A stretch of DNA of 15,619 nt from Deltaproteobacteria bacterium CG07_land_8_20_14_0_80_60_11 (GTDB taxonomy: Bacteria > Desulfobacterota > Desulfobaccia > Desulfobaccales > 0-14-0-80-60-11): positions 1 through 15,619 of the forward strand of contig PEWM01000117.1 in assembly GCA_002779455.1 (NCBI GenBank), given 5' to 3'. Each line of letters begins with the position of its first letter. The first letter of the stretch is position 1. Below the pieces are notes generated by a model that ran no database searches, was not told where the DNA came from, and saw nothing but the letters and a program-made list of their open reading frames with translations. Below, in pieces: positions 14,093-15,619 of the stretch. Both the position numbers and the translations under genes were made by a program.

Positions 14093-15619
14093 TCACCCGG
14101 CGGCCGCAGCTTTATCGGGGCCTTTCACCTGGACACTGAAGGTTTGAAAACTGTGGTCCACCATCAGGGTAGTGATGACGTTGACGCCTTCCCGGCGGGT
14201 GGAGATCACCTCGATGTGGTGGGGCACCCCAAATTCGTCTGCGAAGGTGAGGCACTCGCCATCCTTGAAGCCGCCGCGCCTGAACCAAACCTCCGGCGGC
14301 AGCAGCCAGGCCTTGCCGCACCGGGCCTGAAACTTGAAAAATGACAGGGCATCGAAGGGGAACTGGAGGTAGAGAATTAAATCTTCATCGGAGGCCGGCC
14401 GGTCCAGTTCACCTTCCAGCCGCCGGCGCTCCATCTTGAGGTCGGCGTCTCCGGACTTCTTCATCCCCCCCTCGGCCGCCAGGATCTGCGGCCACTTTTT
14501 GCCGTCGTAGCGCTGAAATTCCAGCACCTTTTCGCAGATCCAGGCTTCGGGTTTAAAAAACGGCAGGGGCCCGTAGCGTCCCAGGATGAGATTCTTGAGG
14601 TCCAGGGATGGCCGCTCGTAGCGCCCATAGAGGACGTTGTTGACCGCCGTGGTCCAGATAATCTGGGACCCCGGGGTCACCGACCACCAGTTTCCCAGCT
14701 CCGCCTGCACCCGGGCCATTTCCGTGAGGATTTCCGGCAGGCGCTCTAAAAATCCCCCCTTGTCCGCCTGCTCAAAGGCGCTGCCTACCGCGCCGCCGGT
14801 GAGCTTGTAGGCCGCCACGGTGGGGTCGTGCCCCCGGAAGGGGCTCTCGAAAGGCTCATAGATCTTTCGTTCCCGGCGCAGGAGATCCGAGGACTTGATG
14901 AGCGAGGGGATGTCCACCCCCACGGCCTTCTGGCCGTAGTCGTCCAGGGCCTGGATTAGCGTAAGGGCCGGGGCCTGGCCGTAGATCGCCCCATAGCCGT
15001 GGTCCGCCACGTCCACGATCTTCACCCCCGCCCGGACCGCGGCGCTCATGCGCCCGATGTCGTTGCCGTCAGTGTTGCAACCGTGATAGTGGAGCGCCAA
15101 TCCCGGGAAAGCCGCACAGATGGACTCCACCAGCTGGGTGATGCGCCTGGGTGTCCCCAGGCCGGCGAAATTCTTGATGGAGATGATGACGTCGGGACCC
15201 GTGACCTCCAGGATCTCCTTGACCTTGTCCACGTAATAGCGGTCGGTGTGCTCCGGCCCGGTGGAGAAGCAGATGCTGGGCATGAGGAGCCGCGCCGCCT
15301 TCTGCACCTCTTCCATTACCGGGATCAGGTTGGGCACGTGATTGAGAAAATCATAGACCCGCCAGACATCCACGTACCGGGCGAACTCCCGCACCGTCAA
15401 CCGGATAACGTTTTCGGGATAATGGCGGTAGCCGAACAGGCTGGAGCCCCGGCATACGGTCTGGAGCAGGGTCCGGGGCATGGCCTTCTGAGCGATCCGC
15501 AGCCGTTCAAAGGGGTTCACCTGTTTGCGCATCAGGTCTACGTGGACGGAAGCGCCGCCGCTCACCTCCACCGAAAAGAACCCGGCGGCCTCCCGGTAGG
15601 GCGCCACCCGCACCGTGGT
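14093..15619 (-). CDS. Carboxyltransferase-domain protein, PycB/OadA-like, without biotinyl domain (partial at window edge)
   Basis: The frame is open to the right edge, so the N-terminus, including the expected RDG metal-binding start of the TIM barrel, lies outside. The visible 509 residues follow the HMGL-like carboxyltransferase fold of pyruvate carboxylase and oxaloacetate decarboxylase alpha. Counting from the GTG at 15613: GGASVHVDL (19-27), the substrate-loop arginine in CRGSSLFGY (R55), DVWRVYDFLN (82-91), the lysine that is carbamylated in the family (K147 in SIKNFAGL), and the HxH metal pair H175/H177 in LHYHGCNTDG. The PYC_OADA domain follows, with SVTPGSQI carrying the family threonine. 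The protein ends after the linker in PDKAAAAG, just where a biotinyl domain would begin. Two usually constant residues are changed: KD to KN at 148, and HDT to CNT at 179-181. It probably moves CO2 between a keto acid and a separate biotin carrier, but the substrate is uncertain. It is convergent with tRNA-Leu; no clear terminator lies between them. Confidence 0.82.
   Translation of the reverse strand, partial: TTVRVAPYREAAGFFSVEVSGGASVHVDLMRKQVNPFERLRIAQKAMPRTLLQTVCRGSSLFGYRHYPENVIRLTVREFARYVDVWRVYDFLNHVPNLIPVMEEVQKAARLLMPSICFSTGPEHTDRYYVDKVKEILEVTGPDVIISIKNFAGLGTPRRITQLVESICAAFPGLALHYHGCNTDGNDIGRMSAAVRAGVKIVDVADHGYGAIYGQAPALTLIQALDDYGQKAVGVDIPSLIKSSDLLRRERKIYEPFESPFRGHDPTVAAYKLTGGAVGSAFEQADKGGFLERLPEILTEMARVQAELGNWWSVTPGSQIIWTTAVNNVLYGRYERPSLDLKNLILGRYGPLPFFKPEAWICEKVLEFQRYDGKKWPQILAAEGGMKKSGDADLKMERRRLEGELDRPASDEDLILYLQFPFDALSFFKFQARCGKAWLLPPEVWFRRGGFKDGECLTFADEFGVPHHIEVISTRREGVNVITTLMVDHSFQTFSVQVKGPDKAAAAG

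Overview
The window looks like a GC-rich Desulfobacterota (classical deltaproteobacterial) chromosome. The reasons are the order lptC-lptA-lptB-rpoN-hpf-ptsN-rapZ-EIIA(Man), an Mrp ATPase fused to a NifX-type domain as seen in sulfate reducers, a sigma-54 activator, and a V/A-type ATPase subunit. The lineage is an inference from gene content. I could not run a search, and every family name below comes from reading motifs.

Left part (1-2500): an Mrp/NBP35-type iron-sulfur carrier ATPase with a C-terminal NifX-like domain lies between two hairpin terminators. It is followed by a visibly AT-richer two-gene unit on the + strand. The first gene encodes an unusual antitoxin that joins a MerR-type helix-turn-helix to a C-terminal HicB domain. 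The second, overlapping by ATGA, encodes a HicA-type mRNA interferase. Its promoter region carries several copies of one AT-rich inverted repeat, probably an autoregulatory operator. This toxin-antitoxin unit is the most novel item in the window.

Middle part (2503-8966, - strand): one long, tightly packed operon runs from a near-consensus sigma-70 promoter (8938-8966) through lptC, lptA and lptB (LPS export to the outer membrane), rpoN (sigma-54), hpf (ribosome hibernation), ptsN (EIIA-Ntr), rapZ (RNase adaptor), a mannose-class EIIA and rimI (ribosomal protein acetyltransferase). Many junctions are 4-base overlaps. After rimI there is a further ATGA junction with a good Shine-Dalgarno, but the frame behind it closes after four codons exactly where the AT-rich toxin-antitoxin unit begins, so the operon may have been cut there.

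Right part (8967-15619): a gene-poor stretch holds a decayed TPR-protein fragment, a terminator and a short heptamer repeat. Next is a complete V/A-type ATPase catalytic A subunit without any visible partner subunit, preceded by a PAS-PAS-AAA+-Fis sigma-54 activator on the same strand. A broken IS3-family orfA fills the gap before secG. secG has a promoter so close to its start codon that the message may be leaderless, and it is followed 10 bases later by tRNA-Leu(GAG), the same pairing as in E. coli secG-leuU. The window ends inside a carboxyltransferase (PycB/OadA-like) gene on the - strand that lacks a biotinyl domain and has changed residues around the active site.

No rRNA, CRISPR array or intact insertion sequence was seen.
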